Positions 1 through 7,697 are shown, numbered from the stretch's first letter. The stretch: 18,745 nucleotides of DNA from CAZDYP01 sp964509505 (GCA_964509505.1 CAZDYP010000098.1:1-18745), one strand, 5' to 3'. Notes: generated by a model from the sequence alone, not told the origin. Program-made: numbers and translations.

Positions 1-3000
1 TACGCGCTCACGGTGAATTGGTGGATTGGCGGACTCGTCTTCGGTTACGGCGCGATCTATTATCGCAGCCGCAGCCTCGGCGTCCTCGCAGCGATTGCGT
101 TACCATTCTCTGTATATCTCGCGCAAGCCGCCATCTTCTATCACAACGCCATCAACAACGCCTGGCACGCCGTTGGGTGGGCATTGCTCACGCCGCTCTA
201 CTTCGTCATAGGCTACAAGCTCTTGCAGCGCCAAGACGACGAGGTGTTGCATGGGCATGGGCGCACGGCGAGTGGCTGGGGCGTCGTGCTGTTCATCGTC
301 GCCGCGCTCTGGTCGCTCACCGACTTACGAAGCGCCGCCGCCGCCGCGATGAGTCACGCAATTCTCGCCGCCACTGCGCTGTGGGCAACGTACTTGTGGC
401 AACGCCCACGCTTCTTGTACGTCATGTCGCTGCTCTCGTTCACCGCGATGACGTTCACCATGAACGAATTCAATGCCTCACTCGCACAACTCTCAATTGG
501 CTGGGCAACGCTCGCCATCGCGCACATACTCGCTGCGCTACAAATTCCAAATCCCGCGCAAGCGTCCCAATCTCCAAACGAAGAACCCAATCTCCAATCT
601 GCAATCCGCAATCTGCAATTCGCAAAGCCGCTTGTCCGCGCCGCCTACCTCATCGCCGCGTTCGCGCTTGTGCCGCCGCTCGCGCCATACAACGGCGACT
701 TATTCCTCTACGCGCTCACCAATTGGCTCATCCTCACCGCATGGGGCGCAGTTCTCGCACATCGCGGTCAAGCAGGCTTTGCGCCCGCAACCTCGTATTC
801 ACAATCTTCAACGCCAAGGCAACTCTTCGCTGCTTTCAATTTGCAATCCGCAATTCGCAATTCGCAATTCGCAATTTTCCATTGGCTCACCGCCCCCTTC
901 GTCCCTCTTTGGGTTTGGGTCATCTGCGACAAACTGAATCTGGGCTATACAAACTTTGCGTACGCGTTGAGCGTGACGATGGGGCTGCTGTTCGCGCTCA
1001 GTGTGCGTCTTGCGTCGTTGCGCGCGGATCGCGCCTATCGTTGGGCGTGGTATATGGTGAGCATTGCCTTGAGCCTCATCGCGCCATTCGTCGCCTTCGT
1101 CTATGCGCCAAACAGCGACGCGCTCACCGTCACGTTGTTTGCAACGGGCTTGCTCTACTTCGCCGATGCGTTCATCAATCGCCAATCATTCGAGCTCGCG
1201 CCTGCGGGGCTCGTAACGGCGTGGGGACTGTACGAGCTGCTCGCGCGCTGGCAATTCCGCTACGATGCCATCACGTTGGCCACGGCGCTGCTCGTTGCGT
1301 TGTATGTCGTCGGCGGCTTGTCGTGGGAACGATTCGTCCATCCGCGCCGCAAAGACCTCGCGGGTTTCCAAAACCCGCGAGGTCTGACAATCTTCAATCA
1401 CCAATTTTTATTTCCACTCTATCTCGCCGCGCATATCCTCAGCGTCGTCGTCCTGTTGCGCGTCTATGTTCATCCCTTGAATTTTATTGCGATACGCGTC
1501 GCGTGGACAGACGAAATGCGCCTATGGGGCGCGGTCACACAATTTGTATTGGGTATTGCATACGGTCTGTATGCGTGGGGCGCGTATCGTGAAGGGTGGG
1601 CGCACATCGCCGTGTGGCTCATCACGGCGGCAGGTGGCTTCATCATCTTAAGCGAAAGCACAGGGCAAGGACGTTCAGCGGTCTTCGTCGGCGTTGTCGC
1701 AATCGTGTATGTGTTGGCTGAACGTGGGCTGAATACGTTGCGGCGCTATCAAGACGCGCAACGCGCATGGCGCGCGTATGCCCAGTTGAGTTGGCGCTTG
1801 TATCGTCGCCCCTTGCTCATCGCAGGTTGGGTCGCATCGGCGGCGGCGATTGGTCTTGCCTTCGTGCGGAACTTGTGGCTGCTCGGCGGCGGACGCACCC
1901 AACAAACGTGGGCGGCGCTCGGCTTGCTGTTGATGGTCACACTCTATGCGCTGTCGGCGCGCCTATTTCGACGCGCGCGTTTCGTATGGCTCGCGACGTT
2001 GCTCGTCTTCGCACCGTGGACAATGCTCACGAATCTCGGTTGGTTCGTCTTGCCACAACCACGCCTGCCTGAGTTCGCCGTCAGTTGGGTCGTCCTTGCC
2101 TGGGCGCTCTTCGCCATCAACCTCATCATCATATATATTCAAAGTTCAATGTTCAATGTTGAACCTCCAACCTCCAACTTCCAACCTCCAATATCCAATA
2201 TCCAATATCCAACTTCCAATATCCAACCCTATGTGCTGCCTCTCAAAACCGTCGCGCAATTCCTCTTGCCGTTCTCTTTGCTCTGGGGCGTTGCCAACAT
2301 TGACACCAGCCGCATCACCTTTGCGCTCGCCATCGCGTTTTATGGGTTCGCATCGTTCTTGGATATTAGAAAGTGGATGTTGGATATGCGACACGCTGCA
2401 ATCGCAAACCTTCAATCTTCAATCTTCAATCATCAATTACTGATTACTAAATTCTTGTACCCCGCCTTCGCCCTCATCCCGGTCTGGTATGTGTATCTCA
2501 TAGCGTGGCTTGCGCCAACGGCGCGCCATGAGCATTATGGCTTGATGTTGCTCGTGTTCGGTCCCGCGGGCTTGCTCGTCGGACAGACGATGCAAATGAT
2601 GATGAAACGTCTCATCAAAGATGCGCAACCTGCTTTGGAGTTTGGAGTTTGGGAGTTGGGATTTGGCTTGCCCGTTTACTTGATGGGCTACGTCTCGGTC
2701 ATCGTCGGCACGTTGCTCGTCGCGCACGAGGCGACGTGGCTCTCGCTCGCGTTGCTCTATGATGCGCTGTTAGCCATCGCCTCCGCGCGCGTGTTTCGCA
2801 ATCCGTTGTGGGTCTATCCCGCGACGGCGCTTGCGCCGTTGTCGCTGTGGCTCGCGTTGGACTTGGCGCAAGTGCCTGCGAATCGGCAAGGCTGGTGGCT
2901 CATCGCGCTCGCCGCAATCTATCTCGCCATCGCCTATGTGTTGCGTCGCACTCGCACCGCTGTGGCGGGAGTCGTGTCAACGCTCCCGCACCAGCAAACA

Positions 3001-4866
3001 CTGTGGTATGCGTGCAGCAGTGCGCCGCTCGCCATTGGCTTTGCGCTCATCGCATTGGGCTTGCCGCCATCATCTCAAGACCGTGAGGGCGCGTTATGGG
3101 GCTATGGTGCGGCAGCGTTGCTTTACGCCATCAGCGCGTTCTGGTTGCGACAACCGTTGTTGCTCACGCCCGCCAGCGCGCTCGTCATCGTGCCATACAG
3201 CATGGCGCTCTTGCTGTCACCGATTCATCACGATTATTATGGCTTGATATTGTTACCCGCTTCGCTGGTCGCACTCGCGTTTGCATGGCTGTTGGACACG
3301 AAGCTTGGCGCATGGCGCGACTTTCCATGGACACAACTTTCCAGTTGGGCGACCGCTTTCGTTGATCGTGTGCTGGGTTGGTGGGCGTTGCCCGTGTATG
3401 CGTTGGGCTTCGGGCTCGCCGCCGTCAGTCCCCTTATCACGCGCCTCAACACTAGCGCGCACATCGCGGGCATGTTGTCGCTGAACTTCGTCTTGCTCAT
3501 CGCCATCGCCGCCTATGGCGCATATCGTTTTCGCTTGCGCGTGTGGTTGCTCGCCGCCGCCAGCGCGGGGCAGCTTGCGGTGTTTTACGCGCTCACCGAG
3601 TTGGGTTGGCGACAATATCCCACCGAGTTCTGGTTGCGTTTCTCGCTCGTCACGCTCATCACAACGGGCATCGCGCTGTTCATCGAACAGCGGCGCAACG
3701 AAGGCTCGCCCTTCAACCTTGCGAAGGTTAGCGCGGGTTGGTCGCGTCCACTCTATGCGCTAGTTGCGTATGATGCTATCATCACGCAATTCGTGAGTCT
3801 CGCGCGCGGCGGCACGGCAGGCGCAGCCATCACGCTCGTCCACGCGCTATTGTTCGCCGTGCTTGCTTCGTGGTGGCTCGCCACACCATTGACGTATGTG
3901 AGTGGCGCGCTTGGGATGCTCGCCGTCGTGCAATGGATCTTCACGCTCGAAGGCGGCGCACCCGAAGGTTTCCCCGTCGCCCTCGCGCAACTTACACTAG
4001 CGTATGGACTCGTGGGCTATGGCTTGATGTTCATCAAAAACAAAATCCCCAATCCCGCGCAAGCGTCCCAACCTCCAACCTCCAACCTCCAACCTCTAAC
4101 CTCCAATCCCCAATCTTCAATCTTCAATCTTCAATCTTTAACTTCCCTCTGGTCAAAACCCTTGCAGAGTTTGAGCCTCGGCTTCTCCGTCGGCGTGTTG
4201 CTGCTCACAGCACTGATGGGCATTGACATTGTGGGTTGGACGGTGCGCGCGTTGTTCGGCTTTCGCTCGGTCGTGCGTATCGAGACGGCGCAGATGTGGG
4301 TCGGCGTGTTGTCGCTGTTCGGTTTGTTGTACGTGACGACTGCCGTCGCGTATCGTCGTTTGCGCTTCGGCTACGCAGCGATTGCGTTGCTCATCGTCGC
4401 GTGGATGATTCACGCCTTCTACGTGAACCAATGGCGCGGCTCGGCGCAGGTGCAATGGTATGCGCTGCCTGCAGGCGTCTATTTGCTCGCTATCGCATAT
4501 AGTGAATGGCAACGCGGCAACAAGCCGTTGGGACGTTGGCTCGACTATGCGGCAATGTTTTTGATGATGGGGTCGCTCTTCTGGCAGACGCTATTGTATG
4601 GTTGGGCGTATGCGTTGCTGTTAGGCAGTGAAGGCATCGCAGGGTTGTGGTGGGGCAGCGCGCGACGCTTGCGCCGCTTTTTGTACATCGGCATGTTAGG
4701 CATCGTGCTGGCGACCGTCGCGCAGCTCATCAACGCGCTGCAAGCCGTCAACCAGTGGATCATCTTCGGCATCATCGGCTTGCTCGCGCTCATCATCGCC
4801 GTTGTCGTCGAGCGCAAACTCGATGACCTCAAGGTGTGGCGAGAGGTGTTGGAGACGTGGGAATAG
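1..4866 (+). CDS. Giant polytopic membrane protein, 5'-truncated by window edge
   Basis: The frame is open from base 1 (codons before the first ATG/GTG candidates read Y-A-L-T), so the true start lies upstream; about 1,621 residues are visible and the stop is TAG at 4864-4866. The protein is almost entirely hydrophobic helices joined by short loops, on the order of forty or more membrane segments by eye. I see no catalytic motif. The C-terminal end (small helices, then a short Arg/Glu-rich tail ending near VERKLDDLKVW) resembles the ends of large uncharacterised bacterial multi-pass proteins of the DUF2157/DUF2339/SCO7613-C sort, but this is only a likeness. The oddity is a set of hydrophilic Asn/Gln/Ser/Pro-rich insertions around residues 181-209, 279-293, 452-471, 713-743, 787-817 and 1350-1383. 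Each is encoded by heptanucleotide arrays or a palindrome, and they appear to lie in loops between membrane helices. Function unknown. Confidence 0.85.
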   Translation, partial: YALTVNWWIGGLVFGYGAIYYRSRSLGVLAAIALPFSVYLAQAAIFYHNAINNAWHAVGWALLTPLYFVIGYKLLQRQDDEVLHGHGRTASGWGVVLFIVAALWSLTDLRSAAAAAMSHAILAATALWATYLWQRPRFLYVMSLLSFTAMTFTMNEFNASLAQLSIGWATLAIAHILAALQIPNPAQASQSPNEEPNLQSAIRNLQFAKPLVRAAYLIAAFALVPPLAPYNGDLFLYALTNWLILTAWGAVLAHRGQAGFAPATSYSQSSTPRQLFAAFNLQSAIRNSQFAIFHWLTAPFVPLWVWVICDKLNLGYTNFAYALSVTMGLLFALSVRLASLRADRAYRWAWYMVSIALSLIAPFVAFVYAPNSDALTVTLFATGLLYFADAFINRQSFELAPAGLVTAWGLYELLARWQFRYDAITLATALLVALYVVGGLSWERFVHPRRKDLAGFQNPRGLTIFNHQFLFPLYLAAHILSVVVLLRVYVHPLNFIAIRVAWTDEMRLWGAVTQFVLGIAYGLYAWGAYREGWAHIAVWLITAAGGFIILSESTGQGRSAVFVGVVAIVYVLAERGLNTLRRYQDAQRAWRAYAQLSWRLYRRPLLIAGWVASAAAIGLAFVRNLWLLGGGRTQQTWAALGLLLMVTLYALSARLFRRARFVWLATLLVFAPWTMLTNLGWFVLPQPRLPEFAVSWVVLAWALFAINLIIIYIQSSMFNVEPPTSNFQPPISNIQYPTSNIQPYVLPLKTVAQFLLPFSLLWGVANIDTSRITFALAIAFYGFASFLDIRKWMLDMRHAAIANLQSSIFNHQLLITKFLYPAFALIPVWYVYLIAWLAPTARHEHYGLMLLVFGPAGLLVGQTMQMMMKRLIKDAQPALEFGVWELGFGLPVYLMGYVSVIVGTLLVAHEATWLSLALLYDALLAIASARVFRNPLWVYPATALAPLSLWLALDLAQVPANRQGWWLIALAAIYLAIAYVLRRTRTAVAGVVSTLPHQQTLWYACSSAPLAIGFALIALGLPPSSQDREGALWGYGAAALLYAISAFWLRQPLLLTPASALVIVPYSMALLLSPIHHDYYGLILLPASLVALAFAWLLDTKLGAWRDFPWTQLSSWATAFVDRVLGWWALPVYALGFGLAAVSPLITRLNTSAHIAGMLSLNFVLLIAIAAYGAYRFRLRVWLLAAASAGQLAVFYALTELGWRQYPTEFWLRFSLVTLITTGIALFIEQRRNEGSPFNLAKVSAGWSRPLYALVAYDAIITQFVSLARGGTAGAAITLVHALLFAVLASWWLATPLTYVSGALGMLAVVQWIFTLEGGAPEGFPVALAQLTLAYGLVGYGLMFIKNKIPNPAQASQPPTSNLQPLTSNPQSSIFNLQSLTSLWSKPLQSLSLGFSVGVLLLTALMGIDIVGWTVRALFGFRSVVRIETAQMWVGVLSLFGLLYVTTAVAYRRLRFGYAAIALLIVAWMIHAFYVNQWRGSAQVQWYALPAGVYLLAIAYSEWQRGNKPLGRWLDYAAMFLMMGSLFWQTLLYGWAYALLLGSEGIAGLWWGSARRLRRFLYIGMLGIVLATVAQLINALQAVNQWIIFGIIGLLALIIAVVVERKLDDLKVWREVLETWE
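541..626 (+). repeat. In-frame heptamer array with conserved head
   Basis: A 21-base head (550-570, core CCCGCGCAAGCGTCCC) is followed by 7-bp units of the type TCTGCAA, TCCGCAA, TTCGCAA. The head recurs exactly at 4051-4071. In the membrane protein frame it encodes IPNPAQASQ followed by an Asn/Gln/Ser-rich stretch, between two hydrophobic segments. Confidence 0.85.
834..878 (+). repeat. In-frame heptamer array, TTCGCAA units
   Basis: Units TCCGCAA and three consecutive TTCGCAA (854-874) in perfect 7-bp phase lie inside the giant membrane protein gene and encode NLQSAIRNSQFAI. The same peptide style occurs at the array near 600. The unit has no stop codon in any frame of either strand. Confidence 0.85.
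1353..1385. repeat. Perfect 33-bp palindrome inside the membrane protein gene
   Basis: The 15-base arm 1353-1367 (AGACCTCGCGGGTTT) is exactly complementary to 1371-1385 around a 3-nt loop CCA. Its length of 33 bp equals 11 codons, so the frame is kept. It shares length, loop size and the AGACC...GGTCT ends with the element at 5457-5489. It behaves like a REP-type interspersed palindrome. It is followed at once by two heptamer units (TCTTCAA, TCACCAA, 1391-1404). Confidence 0.9.
2138..2226 (+). repeat. In-frame heptamer array, CCTCCAA/TATCCAA units
   Basis: Three TTCAAAG/TTCAATG units (2138-2158) are followed, after a 5-nt break, by nine units in perfect phase (2164-2226) of CCTCCAA, CTTCCAA and TATCCAA. 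In frame they encode a heptapeptide repeat of the form (P/Y)P(T/I)SN(F/I)Q three times over. Confidence 0.9.
2359..2450. repeat. In-frame heptamer array with strand switch
   Basis: Four reverse-orientation units (TTGGATA type, 2359-2386) are followed after a short gap by seven forward units (TCTTCAA type, about 2402-2450). The two halves are roughly complementary. The membrane protein frame stays open through both, encoding LDIRKWMLDMR and NLQSSIFNHQLLITK. Confidence 0.75.
2634..2668 (-). repeat. In-frame heptamer array, reverse orientation (TTTGGAG)
   Basis: Five units (TTTGGAG, TTTGGAG, TTTGGGA, GTTGGGA, TTTGGCT) in 7-bp phase are the complement of CTCCAAA-type units seen elsewhere. They encode LEFGVWELGFGL in the membrane protein, a hydrophobic reading unlike the polar forward arrays. 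Confidence 0.7.
4051..4148 (+). repeat. In-frame heptamer array with conserved head, second copy
   Basis: The head at 4051-4071 is identical to 550-570 and is followed by ten units in perfect phase (4072-4141): CCTCCAA, CCTCTAA, TCCCCAA, TCTTCAA, TCTTTAA. In frame it encodes IPNPAQASQ followed by a PPTSNLQ-type heptapeptide repeat between hydrophobic segments of the membrane protein. Confidence 0.9.
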
Positions 4867-4877
4867 CGGGGGCCGGG

Positions 4878-4968
4878 TATCAGGCGTCGAGTGTCAAGCA
4901 TCAAGTGTCAGGTGTCGAGTGCCAAGTGTCAGGTGTCAAGTGGCAAGTGACAAGCGACGAGTGACGAG
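4878..4968 (+). repeat. Intergenic heptamer array, 13 units of TGTCAAG type
   Basis: Thirteen consecutive 7-bp units (TATCAGG, CGTCGAG, TGTCAAG, CATCAAG, TGTCAGG and variants) run without a phase break, starting 11 bp after the stop of the membrane protein gene. Positions 3-4 and 7 of the unit are nearly invariant, while the rest drift. No gene reads through it. Confidence 0.9.
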
Positions 4969-5018
4969 ATGATTTGATAATGGTGGGGATTGATGGTTAA
5001 ATGGCGTCAGCATAATTC

Positions 5019-5198
5019 AAATGGAGGCGCACAGACTCGTGGAACATGAGCCTTGCGTTGGACAAATTGGGTGAGCGGACGCAAGCCATCGCACACGCGG
5101 AGACGGCGCTGAAGATTTTCGAGGCAATTGAAGACCCGAATGCGGGGAAGGTGCGGGAGCAGTTGGAGGGGGGGCGGAGGCATTCGACAACGGAATGA
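5019..5198 (+). pseudogene. TPR protein remnant (C-terminal repeat only)
   Basis: The frame from 5016 to the TGA at 5196-5198 reads as the last repeat and tail of a tetratricopeptide protein. The visible part (from the ATG at 5046) includes SLALDKLGERTQAIAHAE and ALKIFEAIEDPNAGKVREQL, with the TPR spacing of L, G, A, A and the closing P. An in-frame stop (TAA, 5013-5015) lies just upstream. The preceding DNA is a heptamer array and unrelated sequence, so everything N-terminal of this repeat is gone. The tail style (EAIEDPNAGKVREQLE) is that of the multi-TPR proteins common in Chloroflexota and Cyanobacteria. A 50-residue translated peptide from the ATG cannot be excluded, but no ribosome-binding site precedes it. 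Confidence 0.75.
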
Positions 5199-5456
5199 AA
5201 CGGATAAACGGCGTGAAACGGATGGGGCACTCACAAAGAAGTGGTGGGAGTTGGGGAAGTGAGGAAGCCGTGACAACGGAAGGAACGGAGGCCGCGCATC
5301 TTCCGTTCCTTCCGCTCCACTCCGTTGACAGTCCGTTCCCAATTTCCTTATGTCCCTTTCATCTCCCCTTCATCCACCCATCAATTTTCACAATCACAAT
5401 GGTTCACCACCAACGAGCATGGTCTCGTTCAATCTCAACTCGTGTCGGAGCATAGC
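5199..5456. other. Non-coding stretch with small direct and inverted repeats
   Basis: I find no gene here. It holds a direct repeat of TGAAACGGAT (about 5195 and 5212), the hairpin at 5277-5314 and a C/T-rich run (5340-5390). Open frames crossing it have low-complexity translations and no ribosome-binding sites. A TTGACA at 5325-5330 has no convincing -10 partner. Confidence 0.6.
5277..5314. repeat. 13-bp inverted repeat (hairpin)
   Basis: CGGAAGGAACGGA (5277-5289) is exactly complementary to TCCGTTCCTTCCG (5302-5314) around a 12-nt G+C-rich loop. No T-run follows, so it is not a typical intrinsic terminator. Confidence 0.8.
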
Positions 5457-5489
5457 AGACCCGTGAGGTTGTAGCAACCTCACAGGTCT
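5457..5489. repeat. 33-bp palindrome upstream of the amidase gene
   Basis: The arms are AGACC-C-GTGAGGTTG and CAACCTCAC-A-GGTCT around a 3-nt TAG loop, with one C/A mismatch. Total length (33 bp), loop size and the AGACC/GGTCT ends match the element at 1353-1385, while the inner arm sequence differs. It lies 40 bp before the amidase start, in the probable leader or promoter region. Confidence 0.85.
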
Positions 5490-5528
5490 TGCGCGGATGG
5501 TCTCGTCTGCTCGACCAAAGGATATTTC

Positions 5529-6407
5529 ATGCGACGCCTGTTTCAGCATGCGCTGTTGATGAGTTGTATGATGTTAGTTGCCACCTACCTGCTCACCGAT
5601 GGGCAAACGTGGGCGACGCTCGTCAACGCCCAAGCGTCGTTGCCCACCCGCACCGTCTTCCTCGACCCCGGCCACGGCAACGGCGATGCGGGCGCGACGT
5701 TTCGCTTCGAGGATGGCATGGTCTTGCGCGAGGCTGACATCGCGCTTTCGATTGCGCACAAGACGGCAGAGCTGTTGCGCGAGAAAGGCTATCGTGTCGT
5801 CCTGTCGCGCGAGAAAGAATATCGCGCAGGACATGGCGACGAGAGCAACGGCGATGGACGCTTGAGCTACCGCGATGATTTGCAAGACGTGGTGGACATG
5901 GCGAATGAGCTGAAAGCCGACATCTTCATCTCGATGCACCACAACGGCTCGGTCAATTACACCGCCGAAGGCGTCGAGGTCTATTACTGCGAAGACCGCG
6001 ACTTCGCCAGCGACAGCTATCGCCTCGCTATGCTCACGCAAGCCAATTTGTTGCAAGGCTTACGCGACATCGGCTATGCGGCGGTGGATCGCGGCGTGAA
6101 AGACGACAGCGTGCTGTATGCGTGGCGCAGACCGCCCACCATCATCACCACGCCGAGCGGCGAAGGGCGCAGCACGACGCAAATCATACCGAGCAACTGG
6201 CGCGGGCATCTGTTCGTGCTGGGTCCCGAGCGCCCACGCGGCAAACCACGCGCAACCAACATGCCCGGCGTTTTGGGTGAAGCGCTCTTCGTCAGCAACC
6301 CCACCGAGGCGCAACTGCTCGCCTCCGAGCGCGGGCAATGGGCGATTGCGCGCGGATATGCGAATGCGGTCGTCACGTATTTTGAATCAATGGTAATTGG
6401 TAATTAG
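5529..6407 (+). CDS. N-acetylmuramoyl-L-alanine amidase (Amidase_3 family), exported
   Basis: This zinc amidase cleaves the bond between muramic acid and the stem peptide in peptidoglycan, outside the cytoplasm. The 292-residue product starts with a signal-peptide-like segment (hydrophobic core about 8-22, possible cleavage after VNAQA at 36). Amidase_3 zinc ligands are visible: H49 in LDPGHG, E68 in LREAD and H137 in ISMHHNG; E251 in GVLGEALFVSN fits the catalytic glutamate. The ATG is supported by AAAGGA at 5517-5522, 6 nt upstream. A segment of about 45 residues (roughly 195-240, Pro/Arg/Thr-rich) separates the RGVK motif from the catalytic strand, where typical members are shorter; it may form a regulatory or substrate loop. 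The last residues, MVIGN and the stop, come from a heptamer repeat (6383-6407). Confidence 0.92.
   Translation: MRRLFQHALLMSCMMLVATYLLTDGQTWATLVNAQASLPTRTVFLDPGHGNGDAGATFRFEDGMVLREADIALSIAHKTAELLREKGYRVVLSREKEYRAGHGDESNGDGRLSYRDDLQDVVDMANELKADIFISMHHNGSVNYTAEGVEVYYCEDRDFASDSYRLAMLTQANLLQGLRDIGYAAVDRGVKDDSVLYAWRRPPTIITTPSGEGRSTTQIIPSNWRGHLFVLGPERPRGKPRATNMPGVLGEALFVSNPTEAQLLASERGQWAIARGYANAVVTYFESMVIGN
6383..6407 (-). repeat. Heptamer array supplying the amidase stop codon
   Basis: Units TGAATCA, ATGGTAA, TTGGTAA and the start of TTAGGGC are in 7-bp phase. They are the reverse orientation of the TTACCAA arrays at 6541-6561 and 7845-7872. The TAG stop of the amidase (6405-6407) lies in the last unit. 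Confidence 0.8.
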
Positions 6408-6476
6408 GGCTCTTCTGGCTTTGATGTGGAACGCTCGTGGTGGATGGTCACACTCACCGCCCAAGCGGAGCCCCGA

Positions 6477-6561
6477 CTTTGTGAACTGTGTGACTCTTTG
6501 CGTCCTTGTGTTGATTGTTCATCTCTGCGTAACACGCGCCTCCAATTACCAATTACCAATT
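6477..6561 (+). repeat. Degraded copy of the composite repeat at 7782-7858
   Basis: From CTTTGTG at 6477 through GTAACACG to the CCAATTACC units at 6541-6561, the sequence aligns with 7782-7858 over about 66 bases with one 1-nt gap, roughly three quarters identical by eye, and ends in the same heptamer array. The left arm of the palindrome present at 7733 is absent here. The rest of the gap between amidase and dehydrogenase shows nothing else. Confidence 0.75.
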
Positions 6562-6586
6562 ACTCACCACAACCAAGGAGCCTCAA

Positions 6587-7666
6587 ATGAAAGCAGCCGT
6601 CTGTTACGAATTTGGCAAACCGCTGGTGATTGAAGATTTGACGATAGATGCGCCGCCGCAAGCGGGCGAAGTGCATGTGCAGATTGCGGTGACGGGCATC
6701 TGCCACAGCGACCTGCACGCGATTGCGGGCGAATGGGGCGGCACGGTGCCGTTCGTCGCGGGACACGAATCGGCGGGCGTCGTGCTGAACGTGGGCGCGG
6801 GCGTGACGCAATACAAAGCGGGCGACCGCGTGTTGGTGACGTTGATGCGGCAATGCGGCAAATGTTTCTATTGTATGCAAGGCTATCCGCAACGCTGCGA
6901 AACCATCTTTCGATTGGACCGCGAACCGTATTTGCGAAACAAAGACGGCGTCGCCGTGCGCCAGGCGATTCGCACAGGTTCATTTGCCGAAGAAACCATC
7001 GTCCACGAATCGCAAATTTTGCATTTGCCTGATGACTTGCCGTTCGACGTTGCCGCGTTGCTGGCGTGCGGCGTCATCACGGGCGCCGGCGCCGTGTTGA
7101 ACACGGCGCAAATCAAAGCGGGCAGCAACGTCGTCGTGATTGGCACGGGCGGCGTCGGACTCAACTCGGTGCAAGCGGCGCGCATCGCGGGCGCGTATCC
7201 TATCATCGCCGTTGACCTACTCGACAACAAACTCGAAACCGCGCACCAATTCGGCGCGACGCATTCGGTCAATCCGAAGACGCAAGACCCCATCGCCTTC
7301 GTCAAAAACCTCACGGCAGGACGCGGCGCGGATTACGTCTTCGTCACCGTTGGCAACGCCAAAGCGTCGGAAATGGCGTTTGCCATGTTGCGACCACGCG
7401 GCGTGCAAGTCGTCGTCGGCATCCCCGAAACAGGCGCGACCGCCGCGTTGCCCGTCGGTCCGATTGTGCAAGAGCGCACCATCACGGGCAGCTCGATGGG
7501 CTCGACCCGTTTGGGCGTTGACGTGCCGCGCCTCATTAACCTCTATCGCAACAAACAACTGTTGCTCGACGAGCTCATCACCGCGCGCTATCCACTCGCG
7601 CAAATCAACGAAGCCATCGCGCACACGAACAGCGGGGATGCGTTGCGGAACGTCGTCGTGTTTTAA
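6587..7666 (+). CDS. Zinc-dependent alcohol dehydrogenase (MDR superfamily)
   Basis: This cytoplasmic medium-chain dehydrogenase probably oxidises alcohols or reduces aldehydes with NAD(H). At 359 residues it has normal family length. It keeps the catalytic-zinc ligands C39 (GICHSD), H60-E61 (GHE) and C161 (LACGV), and the structural-zinc set C90, C93, C96, C104 with canonical spacing. The Rossmann motif GTGGVG spans 186-191, and the acidic D210 at the end of the second strand favours NAD over NADP. The start is fixed by AAGGAG at 6575-6580, 6 nt before ATG. It follows the amidase by 179 bp of repeat-rich DNA, so co-transcription is possible but not shown. The C-terminal half is closest in style to the class III/RDH-like zinc dehydrogenases. 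Substrate cannot be told from sequence alone. Confidence 0.93.
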   Translation: MKAAVCYEFGKPLVIEDLTIDAPPQAGEVHVQIAVTGICHSDLHAIAGEWGGTVPFVAGHESAGVVLNVGAGVTQYKAGDRVLVTLMRQCGKCFYCMQGYPQRCETIFRLDREPYLRNKDGVAVRQAIRTGSFAEETIVHESQILHLPDDLPFDVAALLACGVITGAGAVLNTAQIKAGSNVVVIGTGGVGLNSVQAARIAGAYPIIAVDLLDNKLETAHQFGATHSVNPKTQDPIAFVKNLTAGRGADYVFVTVGNAKASEMAFAMLRPRGVQVVVGIPETGATAALPVGPIVQERTITGSSMGSTRLGVDVPRLINLYRNKQLLLDELITARYPLAQINEAIAHTNSGDALRNVVVF

Positions 7667-7669
7667 TAA

Positions 7670-7697
7670 TGGGCATTGGCAATTGGGCACTTCCAAT
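7670..7697. repeat. Heptamer array just after the dehydrogenase stop
   Basis: Units TGGGCAT, TGGCAAT, TGGGCAC and TTCCAAT are in 7-bp phase, beginning 4 bp beyond the stop codon. The last unit is in the opposite orientation to the first three. Confidence 0.6.

Noticed and set aside
4878..4968. CRISPR array
   Set aside because: The unit is 7 bp with no spacers of constant length, and no cas genes are present.
4976..4981. GATAAT as a -10 box upstream of the TPR remnant
   Set aside because: There is no -35-like hexamer at the right distance and no intact gene behind it.
5325..5353. TTGACA followed by TTATGT/TATGTC as an amidase promoter
   Set aside because: The -35 is perfect, but no hexamer at 16-18 bp resembles TATAAT well enough, and a palindrome and 175 bp separate it from the gene.
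5195..5455. Open frames on both strands between the TPR remnant and the amidase
   Set aside because: Translations are low-complexity, no ribosome-binding sites are present, and the DNA contains hairpins and direct repeats.
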